Assembly: GCA_028868305.1 (NCBI GenBank)
Contig: JAGWUS010000034.1
Span: 1-40,360, forward strand
Source of the DNA: Burkholderiales bacterium
Lineage (GTDB): Bacteria > Pseudomonadota > Gammaproteobacteria > Burkholderiales > Burkholderiaceae_C
Direction of reading: 5' to 3'
Length of the DNA: 40,360 nucleotides
Part shown: positions 24,658-32,550 of the stretch, piece after piece
How the letters are laid out: every line of letters begins with the position of its first letter
How positions within the stretch are numbered: the stretch's first letter is position 1
Program-made: the position numbers and the translations under genes
Notes under the pieces: generated by a model
The model's database searches: none
What the model was told of the DNA's origin: nothing
The model's input: only the letters and a program-made list of their open reading frames with translations

Positions 24658-26670
24658 TTATTTTTTGAGGGAAACACGCACATTCCAGTCCAGCAAAGCG
24701 TAACGCGCACGCTCCTGCAGATCATCCAGCGCATTGAACTCACAGCTTGCTTCAGGTTTGGCCGCGCTGCAGACAAAGGAGTTTCTATTCCCCAGTTGCC
24801 ACAGACCCTTGGCGTTGCGGGCTTCTCCGGTAAAGAACATGGCGCGCGGTGCATCCATGGGGCCCGGCTCGGTGCCAACGGCCTTGAGCAGATTGCGGCC
24901 CGCATTGACATAGGGGCCCGATACACCGACCAGAGGAAGTAGTGTGTTGAACATGTCCCGGTGGCTGGCGGGCAGCGCCTGTTGGGTGCCGCATTGCAGC
25001 CCATCGCCCCAAATGACGAAGGGAACTTGCCGCATGAGGTAGCGGCGACTAGCCTCGGCATACATTCCAAAAGAGCGTACGTTGTGGTCACCCGTGGCAG
25101 CGATGATAGTGCTGGCGTGCAGTGGCCCCTTCTGCACCTCCTGCACAAAGCCCCCCAGCAAGTCGGCGGCATAGTGGTAGCTGTCCAGGTTGGGCAACAG
25201 GGTGTCGGAACTGGTTTCACCCTTCCATAGACTCATATCGCGCGGCACGCGCTGGTAGTCAGCGGGCAAATCGTAGGGCGGGTGATTGGTGGAGGTAAGC
25301 ACAAACACGAACAAGGGCTTGTCCACAGGCTGGGCGGCCAAGCGCTTGCTCAGGTATTTGAAGACATAGCTGTCCCACACGCCCCAGATGCCCAGCGCGG
25401 CCTCGGGGTAGGCATCCTTGAGGGTGTTGGCGTCCACCACTTCATCGAAGCCCTGCACCTTGAGCACCCGGTTCAGGTCGCGCCAACCGGAACGAGCCGA
25501 AGTAACAAACAGCGTCTGGTAGCCCGCATCCCGCACGACCTTTGGAATCGCCCAGGGGATCGGTTTACGGCCCACATCACCCAATGTCAAAGGCGTGATG
25601 GGCGTAGAAAACAGAATGGCTTCGAGCGACGGGTGAGTGCCCCCATGGGCAGAGTCGAAGTTGCTGAAGTGGCATACCCTGCCTGGTTCCTTCAGCGTGG
25701 GCGCCAATCGGCCCAGCACATCAAAATTCGGCCCCTGGTACAAGAGTGGTTCTGCACTCCAGGACTCCATCAGGAAGAACACCAGGTTTTTCTTGGGCGC
25801 ACTCACAGGAATGGGGTCGTGTGCTGTCAATGCTGCTTTGATTTGGGCCTCGCTGCCATGGGGCAAACCCAAGACCTGTGCAGCGGCCTGTGCCGACGCA
25901 AAACCCATGGCCTTGAGGCCCACTAGCGGATCCGACAAATTCTGCGACTGGCCCCGGCTATCCCACGCATATTTCAGCGCGATGACGCCATTGGGCACCA
26001 TGTCATTGAGGAACTGGGAAGTCGTGACTGTGAGGTGCTGACGCTGCAGCGCCATTTCGCGGACTGTGCCCTTGCCCGCAAACACGAGCGCGAAAAACAC
26101 CACTACCGCGAGCAGCACTTTGACCGCGGCATGGTGGGTTTGGAGCAAGGTGTCGGGTTGCATATGGACCACCAGCTTGCCATGCAGCCAGACCGACGCC
26201 CAAGTGAGCGCAGCGGCCAACAGCAGGGTCCAGATGACAGGAAAGTCGCGCCAGATGGTCTGCAACACCGCAGCGGTGTCGTCTTCCACAAGACCAAACA
26301 CCAGGGAATCAATCGGCGTCTTGTAGAAACCGAAGTAGTGCAGATTAACCAGCGAAAGCATCACATAGGCAAACACCACCACGGCAGCAATGCGTCCGTG
26401 CACCTTGCCCGACACCCAGGGCAGCACCAGCAGCAGCAGGAAACCCGCAATGGCGCTGACCTTCAGGTCAAAACGAAAGCCCTGCACCACAATGGTGGTG
26501 AGATCGGTGGTGGACGCGTGGTAGCCTGCCGGCCAAAAGTAGGCCAGCTGCCCCAGGCGGATGAGGGACAGCGCCACCACCAGAGGCACGACCAGCACCC
26601 AGGCGCGCAGCAAGCCACGCAGGATGCCGTGAAGGATGGTGGTTAGCGTGCGGGTGGGGATGACTTTCAT
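24658..26670 (-). CDS. LTA-synthase/sulfatase-family membrane enzyme
   Basis: 670 residues. Five hydrophobic segments (about 12-225) are followed by an extracytoplasmic alkaline-phosphatase-type domain. Metal/catalytic positions are seen: FFLMESWSAEPL (Glu), SAHGGTHPSLEAIL (the nucleophilic Thr), and IAATGDHNVRSFG (Asp-His). In Gram-negatives such proteins transfer phosphoglycerol or phosphoethanolamine to glycans, or act as sulfatases, at the outer side of the inner membrane. It starts 4 nt after liuA, so it is in that transcript; its relation to leucine breakdown is unexplained. The start MKVIPTRTL is preferred to an ATG inside liuA. Confidence 0.88.
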   Translation of the reverse strand: MKVIPTRTLTTILHGILRGLLRAWVLVVPLVVALSLIRLGQLAYFWPAGYHASTTDLTTIVVQGFRFDLKVSAIAGFLLLLVLPWVSGKVHGRIAAVVVFAYVMLSLVNLHYFGFYKTPIDSLVFGLVEDDTAAVLQTIWRDFPVIWTLLLAAALTWASVWLHGKLVVHMQPDTLLQTHHAAVKVLLAVVVFFALVFAGKGTVREMALQRQHLTVTTSQFLNDMVPNGVIALKYAWDSRGQSQNLSDPLVGLKAMGFASAQAAAQVLGLPHGSEAQIKAALTAHDPIPVSAPKKNLVFFLMESWSAEPLLYQGPNFDVLGRLAPTLKEPGRVCHFSNFDSAHGGTHPSLEAILFSTPITPLTLGDVGRKPIPWAIPKVVRDAGYQTLFVTSARSGWRDLNRVLKVQGFDEVVDANTLKDAYPEAALGIWGVWDSYVFKYLSKRLAAQPVDKPLFVFVLTSTNHPPYDLPADYQRVPRDMSLWKGETSSDTLLPNLDSYHYAADLLGGFVQEVQKGPLHASTIIAATGDHNVRSFGMYAEASRRYLMRQVPFVIWGDGLQCGTQQALPASHRDMFNTLLPLVGVSGPYVNAGRNLLKAVGTEPGPMDAPRAMFFTGEARNAKGLWQLGNRNSFVCSAAKPEASCEFNALDDLQERARYALLDWNVRVSLKK

Positions 26671-26674
26671 ATCG

Positions 26675-27856
26675 TTACATTGTCTCAGCGAACAGCTCCC
26701 GGCCAATCAGCATACGGCGAATTTCACTGGTGCCAGCCCCGATTTCATACAACTTGGCATCGCGCCACAGGCGGCCCAGCGGATACTCGTTGATGTAACC
26801 ATTGCCGCCAAAGATCTGCACACCTTCACCCGCCATCCAGGTGGCCTTCTCGGCGGTCCACAGAATGACCGAAGCGCAGTCCTTGCGGACCTGGCGCACA
26901 TGCTCGGTGCCCAGCAGGTCCAAGTTCTTGGCCACGGTGTAGGCAAAGCTGCGCCCGGCTTGCAGCACGGTGTACATGTCCGCCACCTTGCCCTGGATGA
27001 GCTGGAATTCGCCAATGCTCTGGCCAAACTGCTTGCGGTCGTGGATGTAGGGTACGACGTTGTCCATGACAGACTGCATGATGCCCAGGGGCCCGCCAGT
27101 GAGCACCGCGCGCTCGTAATCCAGCCCGCTCATGAGTACCTTGGCACCGTTGTTCACGCCGCCCAGCACATTGGCCAGCGGTACTTCCACGTTGTTGAAC
27201 ACCAGCTCGCCGGTGTGGCTGCCGCGCATGCCCAGCTTGTCCAGCTTTTGCGCAATGCTGAAGCCGGGCATGCCCTTCTCGATCAGGAAGGCGGTGACAC
27301 CACGCGCGCCCAGCTCAGGGTCGCTCTTGGCGTAGACCACCAGGGTGTCAGCGTCGGGGCCGTTGGTGATCCACATCTTATTGCCATTGAGCAGGTAGTA
27401 GCCACCCTTGTCCTCGGCTTTGAGTTTCATGCTCAGCACGTCGGAGCCAGCTCCGGGTTCGCTCATAGCCAGGGCGCCCACATGCTCGCCGGAAATCAGC
27501 TTGGGCAGGTACCTGGCACGCTGGGCATCGGTGCCGTTGCGCTTGATCTGGTTCACGCACAGGTTGGAATGTGCGCCGTAGCTCAAGCCCACCGAGGCGC
27601 TGGCACGCGAGATTTCTTCCATGGCGATCATGTGCGCCAGATAACCCATATTGGCGCCCCCAAATTCCTCACCCACGGTGATGCCCAGCACGCCCAGGTC
27701 ACCCATCTTGCGCCACAGGTCCATGGGGAACTGGTCATTGCGATCAATTTCGGCTGCACGTGGCGCAATTTCAGCCTGTGCGAATTCGCGCACCGCGTCG
27801 CGCAGCGCATCAATGTCTTCCCCGAGTTGAAAATTCAGTCCGGGCATGGTGTTCAT
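26675..27856 (-). CDS. liuA: Isovaleryl-CoA dehydrogenase
   Basis: 393 residues. It oxidises isovaleryl-CoA to 3-methylcrotonyl-CoA in leucine catabolism and hands electrons to ETF. The diagnostic is the catalytic glutamate: IVD uses the Glu in the [12 protein letters not shown] loop (Glu248 here), while the usual YEGTS position reads [31 protein letters not shown] and [20 protein letters not shown] are the other ACAD signatures. AAGGAG precedes [12 protein letters not shown]. It follows the thioesterase by 41 nt and liuR lies further upstream. Confidence 0.97.
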   Translation of the reverse strand: MNTMPGLNFQLGEDIDALRDAVREFAQAEIAPRAAEIDRNDQFPMDLWRKMGDLGVLGITVGEEFGGANMGYLAHMIAMEEISRASASVGLSYGAHSNLCVNQIKRNGTDAQRARYLPKLISGEHVGALAMSEPGAGSDVLSMKLKAEDKGGYYLLNGNKMWITNGPDADTLVVYAKSDPELGARGVTAFLIEKGMPGFSIAQKLDKLGMRGSHTGELVFNNVEVPLANVLGGVNNGAKVLMSGLDYERAVLTGGPLGIMQSVMDNVVPYIHDRKQFGQSIGEFQLIQGKVADMYTVLQAGRSFAYTVAKNLDLLGTEHVRQVRKDCASVILWTAEKATWMAGEGVQIFGGNGYINEYPLGRLWRDAKLYEIGAGTSEIRRMLIGRELFAETM

Positions 27857-27897
27857 GGTTGTCTCCTTGTGTATTGGAAAATCAGCAACCCGATGGG

Positions 27898-28329
27898 TTA
27901 ATAGGTTTTGGGCACTGGCATCAGCGTTTGCTGCATGACCGCGCAAGGACTTTGCTTGCCATCGGCATCCTGGTGCACCAGTTCTGCGGTCGTCACAATG
28001 ACGCTTCGCCCCGCTTTGACCACACGGCCAATGGCACGCAATTCACCATCCCGAAAGGCTGCCAGGAAGTTGACCTTGTACTCCACGGTTGTAACTTCCA
28101 TGCCCTCAGGGGCGACAGTGAGCCCGGCGTAGCCGCCTGCGATGTCGGCCAGCGCGCCCATGGCGCCGCCATGGAAACCATCTTGCTGCTGCGTCACTTT
28201 GTCGGAATAGGGCAGCGCCAGTTCCACCAGCCCCGGCTCCACACGCACCAGGCGCACACCCAGGTGGCGCATCATGCCCTGGCGGCTCAGGCTGTCTTGC
28301 ACGCGGGCCCACATGGCATCAGCTTGCAT
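27898..28329 (-). CDS. PaaI-family hotdog thioesterase
   Basis: 143 residues of the hotdog fold. [20 protein letters not shown] is the PaaI-type helix signature and [12 protein letters not shown] the following strand. These cleave acyl- or aroyl-CoA and may serve to free trapped CoA. Its start overlaps the liuR stop by 11 nt, and liuA follows after 41 nt, so it sits in the leucine run. Substrate unknown. Confidence 0.9.
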   Translation of the reverse strand: MQADAMWARVQDSLSRQGMMRHLGVRLVRVEPGLVELALPYSDKVTQQQDGFHGGAMGALADIAGGYAGLTVAPEGMEVTTVEYKVNFLAAFRDGELRAIGRVVKAGRSVIVTTAELVHQDADGKQSPCAVMQQTLMPVPKTY

Positions 28330-28723
28330 GGGTCTTGGCGCCTGTCTTTTTCAAAAGCACGCGTGCTTCGCGCTGATGCTCCTTAATCTCGTCCAGGTTG
28401 GCCTGCAGATCGGCCATCTGCTCTTCCACCTGCTGCCGGTGCACCGCCAGCACATCCAGAAACCGGGTGAGCTGCGCACCGGTATCCCGTGGGCTGTCAT
28501 ACATGTCGATGATCTCTTTGGCCTCGGTCAGCGACAACCCCAGACGCTTGGCGCGCAGGGTGAGCTTGAGCCGGGTGCGGTCGCGCACGGTGTAGACCCG
28601 GCTGCGCCCGCCAGGGCCACTGCGCTCGGGCTGTAACAGGCCCAGATCTTCATAGAAACGGATCGCCCGGGTGGTCAGATCGAACTCCCGGGCCAGGTCG
28701 CCAATGGTGTAGGTGGTGGTCAT
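28319..28723 (-). CDS. liuR: MerR-family regulator, LiuR type
   Basis: 134 residues. The MerR helix-turn-helix and wing are YTIGDLAREFDLTTRAIRFY and EDLGLLQPERSGPGGRSRVY, then a long coiled coil (about 75-125). No metal-binding cysteine motif is present, as in LiuR, which responds to branched-chain catabolism. It heads the thioesterase-liuA run, and a perfect palindrome lies 62 nt upstream. The start MTTTYTIGDL is preferred over an ATG 19 codons upstream. LiuR assignment is from family pattern, liuA neighbourhood and operator form. Confidence 0.92.
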   Translation of the reverse strand: MTTTYTIGDLAREFDLTTRAIRFYEDLGLLQPERSGPGGRSRVYTVRDRTRLKLTLRAKRLGLSLTEAKEIIDMYDSPRDTGAQLTRFLDVLAVHRQQVEEQMADLQANLDEIKEHQREARVLLKKTGAKTHAS

Positions 28724-28785
28724 AATCAATCCGCAACATACGAGACAGCCAGCGAACACACCGCTGTCTACAATGCCCAATCCAG

Positions 28786-28807
28786 TTGACGTTTACGTAA
28801 ACGTCAA
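28786..28807. promoter_or_regulatory. Probable LiuR operator between liuR and the MBL gene
   Basis: Perfect palindrome of half-site TTGACGTTTAC and its inverse complement, identical over all 22 bp to that at 18169-18190. It lies in the divergent region and 20 nt before the MBL ATG. TTGACG within it could be a -35 box for the rightward gene, with TATGAA 17 nt on; that would put repressor binding over the promoter. Confidence 0.88.
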
Positions 28808-28827
28808 TTATGAAGCAAAAAGGCGCC

Positions 28828-29901
28828 ATGAACGATCTCGAAAAGCAGCTGCACTACCCAATGGGTGATGCCCTTCCGGAACTAGGCCAGTGCATCACCG
28901 TGGCACCCGGCGTCAAATGGATTCGCATGTCGCTTCCCTTTGTGCTCAACCACATCAATCTGTGGCTGCTGCGGGACGAAATCCATGGCCAGCAGGGCTG
29001 GAGCATTGTGGACTGCTGCATCCACAAGGAAGATGCCAAGGCCCAGTGGGAAACCATTTTTGCCAATGAGCTCGAAGGGCTGCCGATACTGCGCGTGATC
29101 GTGACCCACATGCACCCCGACCACATCGGCCTGGCGGACTGGCTGTGCAAGCGCTGGAATGCGCCGCTGTGGATCAGTGCTACCGACTACCAGGTGGCCC
29201 GTTTCGGCTGCATGGGCCCGACGGCGTTTGGCGGTGAACGGGCTGCGGCATTTTTTGCCGCGCACGGCCTGAACCAGCCCGACCTGGTGGAGCAGATCCG
29301 CGGACGCATCAACTACTTCCCGTCCCTGGTGCCCTCGGTACCCGAGCAGTACAGCCGCATGCTCGACGGTGGCACCCTCACCATTGGCGCCAACACCTGG
29401 CGCTGCATCAGCGGCTATGGCCATGCCCCTGAACACATTGCGCTATATTGCGAGGCGCTGAATGTGCTCATAGGCGGCGACATGATGCTGCCGCGCATCT
29501 CCACCAATGTGAGCGTCTACGAGCAGGAACCCGAGGCCAATGCGCTGGCGCTGTTTTTGCAGTCCATTGACAAATTCAAAACCCTGCCGGCAGACACCCT
29601 GGTGTTGCCAGCCCACGGCAAGCCATTTACCGGCATGCACATCCGTATCCAGCAGTTGCACGACCACCACCGCGACCGGCTGGCAGATGTCATGCAAGTC
29701 TGCTCGGAGAAGGCCTGCAGCGCGGCGGACATTGTTCCGGTGCTGTTCACCCGCGCACTCGACCTGCACCAGATGACGTTTGCGATGGGGGAATCCATTG
29801 CCCACCTGCACGCCTTGTGGTTCGAAGGCAAGGTGGTCCGCCACAAGGACTCGGACGGTGTGTACCGGTTCCTGGTTTGCAACGCCACGTCGCCAGGCTG
29901 A
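28828..29901 (+). CDS. MBL-fold metallo-hydrolase under LiuR operator
   Basis: 357 residues. The metal motif VTHMHPDHIGLADWLCK has HxHxDH, with ISGYGHAPEHIALY and LIGGDMMLPRIST and VLPAHGKPFTG completing the set. A C-terminal winged-helix-like domain (about 270-355) is typical of LACTB2-type proteins. It may hydrolyse an acyl-thioester or other ester linked to branched-chain breakdown; unproven. The start MNDLEKQLHYPMG is chosen since the ATG 18 nt upstream lies directly against the operator and likely within the -10 region; AAAAGG precedes the chosen ATG. Confidence 0.88.
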   Translation: MNDLEKQLHYPMGDALPELGQCITVAPGVKWIRMSLPFVLNHINLWLLRDEIHGQQGWSIVDCCIHKEDAKAQWETIFANELEGLPILRVIVTHMHPDHIGLADWLCKRWNAPLWISATDYQVARFGCMGPTAFGGERAAAFFAAHGLNQPDLVEQIRGRINYFPSLVPSVPEQYSRMLDGGTLTIGANTWRCISGYGHAPEHIALYCEALNVLIGGDMMLPRISTNVSVYEQEPEANALALFLQSIDKFKTLPADTLVLPAHGKPFTGMHIRIQQLHDHHRDRLADVMQVCSEKACSAADIVPVLFTRALDLHQMTFAMGESIAHLHALWFEGKVVRHKDSDGVYRFLVCNATSPG

Positions 29902-29924
29902 GGCAAGGCCAGCGCGCGCCTCAG
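29898..29924. terminator. Possible bidirectional terminator hairpin
   Basis: CTGAGGC and GCCTCAG are exact inverted 7-mers with a 13-nt loop between the convergent MBL and DUF1330 genes. There is no T-run on either strand, so its activity is uncertain. Confidence 0.3.
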
Positions 29925-29925
29925 T

Positions 29926-30216
29926 CTAGAGACCTTCGAGCACCACCACGGTCCGGCGGGCTGACGCCTTGCTGATGTTCAACACATCCTGGTATTCGGC
30001 CGATTCATAGAAGCTGTTGGCTGCCGCCGCGTCCGGAAAGCGCACCAGCACCAGGCGTGTGGGTGACCACAGATCCGTTTCCTTGAGCGTCATTTCGCCG
30101 CCACGCGCCAGGTACTCGCCACCATACTTTTCTGCCAGGGGGCGGGCGCGTACCTTGTACTCCTCGTACAGCGCAGGGTTGTCCAACAAGGTATCTACGA
30201 CCAGATAGGCTGCCAT
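29926..30216 (-). CDS. DUF1330 domain protein
   Basis: 96 residues of the small ferredoxin-like dimeric DUF1330 fold: AYLVVDTLLDNPALYEEYKV, then YLARGGEMTLKETDLW and LVLVRFPDAAAANSFYESAE with the closing YQDVLNISKASARRTVVVLE. Function unknown; such proteins resemble EthD-like or antibiotic-monooxygenase dimers. The start MAAYLVVDT is used because the frame further upstream is not conserved-looking. Confidence 0.85.
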   Translation of the reverse strand: MAAYLVVDTLLDNPALYEEYKVRARPLAEKYGGEYLARGGEMTLKETDLWSPTRLVLVRFPDAAAANSFYESAEYQDVLNISKASARRTVVVLEGL

Positions 30217-30276
30217 ATAAAACTCCGTGGTTGCAGTAATGGGCCAGTCTACCGCCAGCTGCAACCCTGCCCCACT

Positions 30277-31209
30277 TCACCAGCGCGGAATGGCGTCGTC
30301 CTTGAGTTGCCCGCGCAGCGCGGCGTATTCGGGCACCACGGTGCGGACCGTGTCCCAGAACCGAGGGCTGTGGTCCATCACCCGAAGGTGGCTGAGTTCA
30401 TGCACCACCACATAGTCAATCACGGCCTGACTGAAGTGGATGAGTCGCCAATTCAGGCGGATAGAACCGTCGATGCGCGCGCTGCCCCAGCGCGTGCCGG
30501 CATTGCTCAGGCTCAAGCGTTTCCACTGCACCTGCAACTGCGGTGCGAAGTGGTCCAGCCGCTGGACGAACAGCGCTTTGGCGTGGCGCATCAGCCAGGC
30601 CTGCACCGCATCGCGGATTTGCTCGGGGGCGGCACTGTGGGGCAAGGCGACGCGCAATATGCGTGGAGCGCTCTCCAGCGCCCCGGCATCCAGCATGGCA
30701 CCCTGGGCCGAAAAGTGGTGGCCCGGGTCCAGCACCACCTGAACAACTCCGCCCAGCAGCGGCAGCGTTACGCCATTGCACCAGTCTATGCGGGCACTGT
30801 GCTGGCGCGTTTGGCGCTCCCGGGTTTCATGCAGTTTGCGCAGAATCCACGGGCCCTTTTCCTGCAGGGCGGCGTCCACTTCGGACAATGGCGTCCAGCG
30901 TGGCGCCCGCACAGACAGGCCGTCAGGCCCCACCACAAAGCCAATGGTGCGTCGCTTGGCGCGGGTGAATGCATAAGCCACTACCGCGTCGCCCAGGCGC
31001 ACCTCTCGCGTTGCCTTGGGGTGTGCAAAGCCCGAAGGTGCTATTAAATCAATAGCTGGTTGTGCAATATCCACGGGGGCCAGAGGCACAAAAGGCTTTG
31101 AAATGCGATTGCCGGTCGCCCGGCGTCTGCCCGCCACGCCCTGCGGTGCAGGCGCCGAAGGCGGCGCCGCATCAAACAAATCCAGGGTGTAGCGCAGCAG
31201 CGGATGCAT
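30277..31209 (-). CDS. YgjP-like zinc metallopeptidase (M48-related)
   Basis: 310 residues. The zinc motif is VVHELSHLRVMDHSPRFW: HELSH is HExxH and the following His is the third ligand, as in YgjP/WLM-type peptidases. TRWGSARIDGSIRLNWRLIH is the other signature. Residues about 37-57 (SKPFVPLAPVDIAQPAIDLI) are encoded by repeat C copy 6 in an N-terminal extension ahead of the conserved core that begins near EVRLGDAVVAYAFTRAKRRT. It lies 17 nt after plsC and is last in the corC-headed run. Confidence 0.9.
   Translation of the reverse strand: MHPLLRYTLDLFDAAPPSAPAPQGVAGRRRATGNRISKPFVPLAPVDIAQPAIDLIAPSGFAHPKATREVRLGDAVVAYAFTRAKRRTIGFVVGPDGLSVRAPRWTPLSEVDAALQEKGPWILRKLHETRERQTRQHSARIDWCNGVTLPLLGGVVQVVLDPGHHFSAQGAMLDAGALESAPRILRVALPHSAAPEQIRDAVQAWLMRHAKALFVQRLDHFAPQLQVQWKRLSLSNAGTRWGSARIDGSIRLNWRLIHFSQAVIDYVVVHELSHLRVMDHSPRFWDTVRTVVPEYAALRGQLKDDAIPRW
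31039..31104 (+). repeat. Repeat C copy 6, inside ygjP
   Basis: TGCTATTAAATCAATAGCTG is followed by GTTGTGCAATATCCACGGGG and GCCAGAGGCACAAAAGG. The leading GCTATT/AATAGC forms a 6-bp stem. The host reads it as PLAPVDIAQPAIDLIA, in the same element frame as copy 1 in liuB (both PLAP). Confidence 0.85.
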
Positions 31210-31226
31210 GGTGGCTGCCGTTTGCG

Positions 31227-31988
31227 TCAGCCGGGGTAGGCTTCAGGGTCCAGCCGGCGCATTTCGGCTTCAATCCAGGCCTCGACCTCCCGCATCAGCT
31301 CATCGGGCTGACGTCCCTGGCTGGGAATGGGCTTGCCAATTGAAATTTCCACCACCCCCGGGGTCTTGATGAAGGCCTTGCGGGGCCAGCATTTGGCCGA
31401 AGTGACAGCCACTGGAATCACGGGCGCACCGGTTTCAATGGCCAGACGCGTTCCACCGGATTTGTAGTGCCCCTTTTGGCCGCGGGCGATGCGGGTGCCT
31501 TCCGGAAACATGATGATCCAGATACCCTGTGCCAACAACAGCCTGCCCTGGGCAACGACCTTCTTGAAGGACTGCGAGCCCTGGCTGCGGTCAATGTGGA
31601 TCATGTCCAGCCGTCCCATGGCCCAGCCAAAGAAAGGCACATACAGCAATTCTTTCTTGAACACATAGGCTAGCGGATGCGGCATCAATGTGGGCATGAA
31701 GAAAGTCTCAAACGTGGACTGGTGCTTGACCAGCAGGATGGCTGGCGCCGTATCGCCTACGGGCAAATTTTCCATTCCGATCACATGGGTCTGGATACCC
31801 AACAGCACACGGGCGCCATCAATGGCCCAGCGCAGCCAGCGCACGGCCATCCACCACAAGGGTTTGCCGCGCACCCGAATCGAGGCCACCACCATGATGA
31901 TGCCCCAGGGAATCACCGTGACCAGCATCCACAGCATGTGCAGAACCGAGCGCAGCAGCGCCATGGGGCTGAACGGTTGCGTGCTCAT
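31227..31988 (-). CDS. plsC: 1-acyl-sn-glycerol-3-phosphate acyltransferase
   Basis: 253 residues. It adds the second acyl chain in phosphatidic-acid synthesis at the inner membrane. One N-terminal membrane segment (about 12-40) precedes the acyltransferase domain with blocks VKHQSTFETFF, YVFKKELLYVPFFGWAM and FPEGTRIARGQKG. The first block is HxxxxE rather than HxxxxD, a variant I recall from related proteobacterial PlsC. Its start overlaps the gmhB stop by 4 nt. Confidence 0.95.
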   Translation of the reverse strand: MSTQPFSPMALLRSVLHMLWMLVTVIPWGIIMVVASIRVRGKPLWWMAVRWLRWAIDGARVLLGIQTHVIGMENLPVGDTAPAILLVKHQSTFETFFMPTLMPHPLAYVFKKELLYVPFFGWAMGRLDMIHIDRSQGSQSFKKVVAQGRLLLAQGIWIIMFPEGTRIARGQKGHYKSGGTRLAIETGAPVIPVAVTSAKCWPRKAFIKTPGVVEISIGKPIPSQGRQPDELMREVEAWIEAEMRRLDPEAYPG

Positions 31989-32533
31989 CCCCGGGTCACC
32001 AGATAGTCCGCAAAGGCAGCCAGGTCCTGGTGCACGACGGTATTGGGTGGGAACCCCTCAGGCAAGGGGCGGTCCTTGAAACCTTCCGATTTTCCGGTCA
32101 GCACCAGATGCGGCTCACAGCCGGCGGTGTAGGCGGCAACCAGGTCTCGCGCCGAATCGCCCACCGCAGGCATGCCCTTGAGATCCAGACCGTAGCGTTC
32201 ACCGATTTGCTCGAACAGGCCCGGCTCGGGCTTGCGGCAATGGCACGCCTCGTCGGGCGCGTGGGGGCAGTAGAAAATGGCATCCACCCGTCCGCCCACG
32301 GCGGCCAGCATGGTATGCATCTTGGCATGCATGGCGTTTAACGCAGCAACATCAAACAGTCCGCGGCCCAATCCGGACTGGTTGGTGGCCACCACCACAT
32401 GCCAGCCCGCATGGTTAAGCTTGGCAATCGCCTCCAGCGATCCAGGCAACGGTTGCCACTCGCCAGGCGATTTGACGTACTCCGCACTGTCTTCGTTGAT
32501 GGTGCCGTCGCGGTCGAGAATGCAAAGTTTCAT
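31985..32533 (-). CDS. gmhB: D-glycero-beta-D-manno-heptose 1,7-bisphosphate 7-phosphatase
   Basis: 182 residues of the HAD family; it removes the 7-phosphate in ADP-heptose synthesis for lipopolysaccharide. LCILDRDGTINEDS has the DxDGT nucleophile motif, ATNQSGLGRG the second, and CPHAPDEACHCRKPEPGL holds the cysteines/histidines that bind zinc, then VGDSARDLVAAYTAG. The start MKLCILDRDG is used. It follows glyS by 17 nt. Confidence 0.95.
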   Translation of the reverse strand: MKLCILDRDGTINEDSAEYVKSPGEWQPLPGSLEAIAKLNHAGWHVVVATNQSGLGRGLFDVAALNAMHAKMHTMLAAVGGRVDAIFYCPHAPDEACHCRKPEPGLFEQIGERYGLDLKGMPAVGDSARDLVAAYTAGCEPHLVLTGKSEGFKDRPLPEGFPPNTVVHQDLAAFADYLVTRG

Positions 32534-32550
32534 GGCGCTGGACATCCGGG

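Noticed and set aside
28810..28827. Upstream ATG for the MBL gene
   Set aside because: It adjoins the LiuR palindrome and would lie within the likely -10 region; the ATG 18 nt later is better placed.
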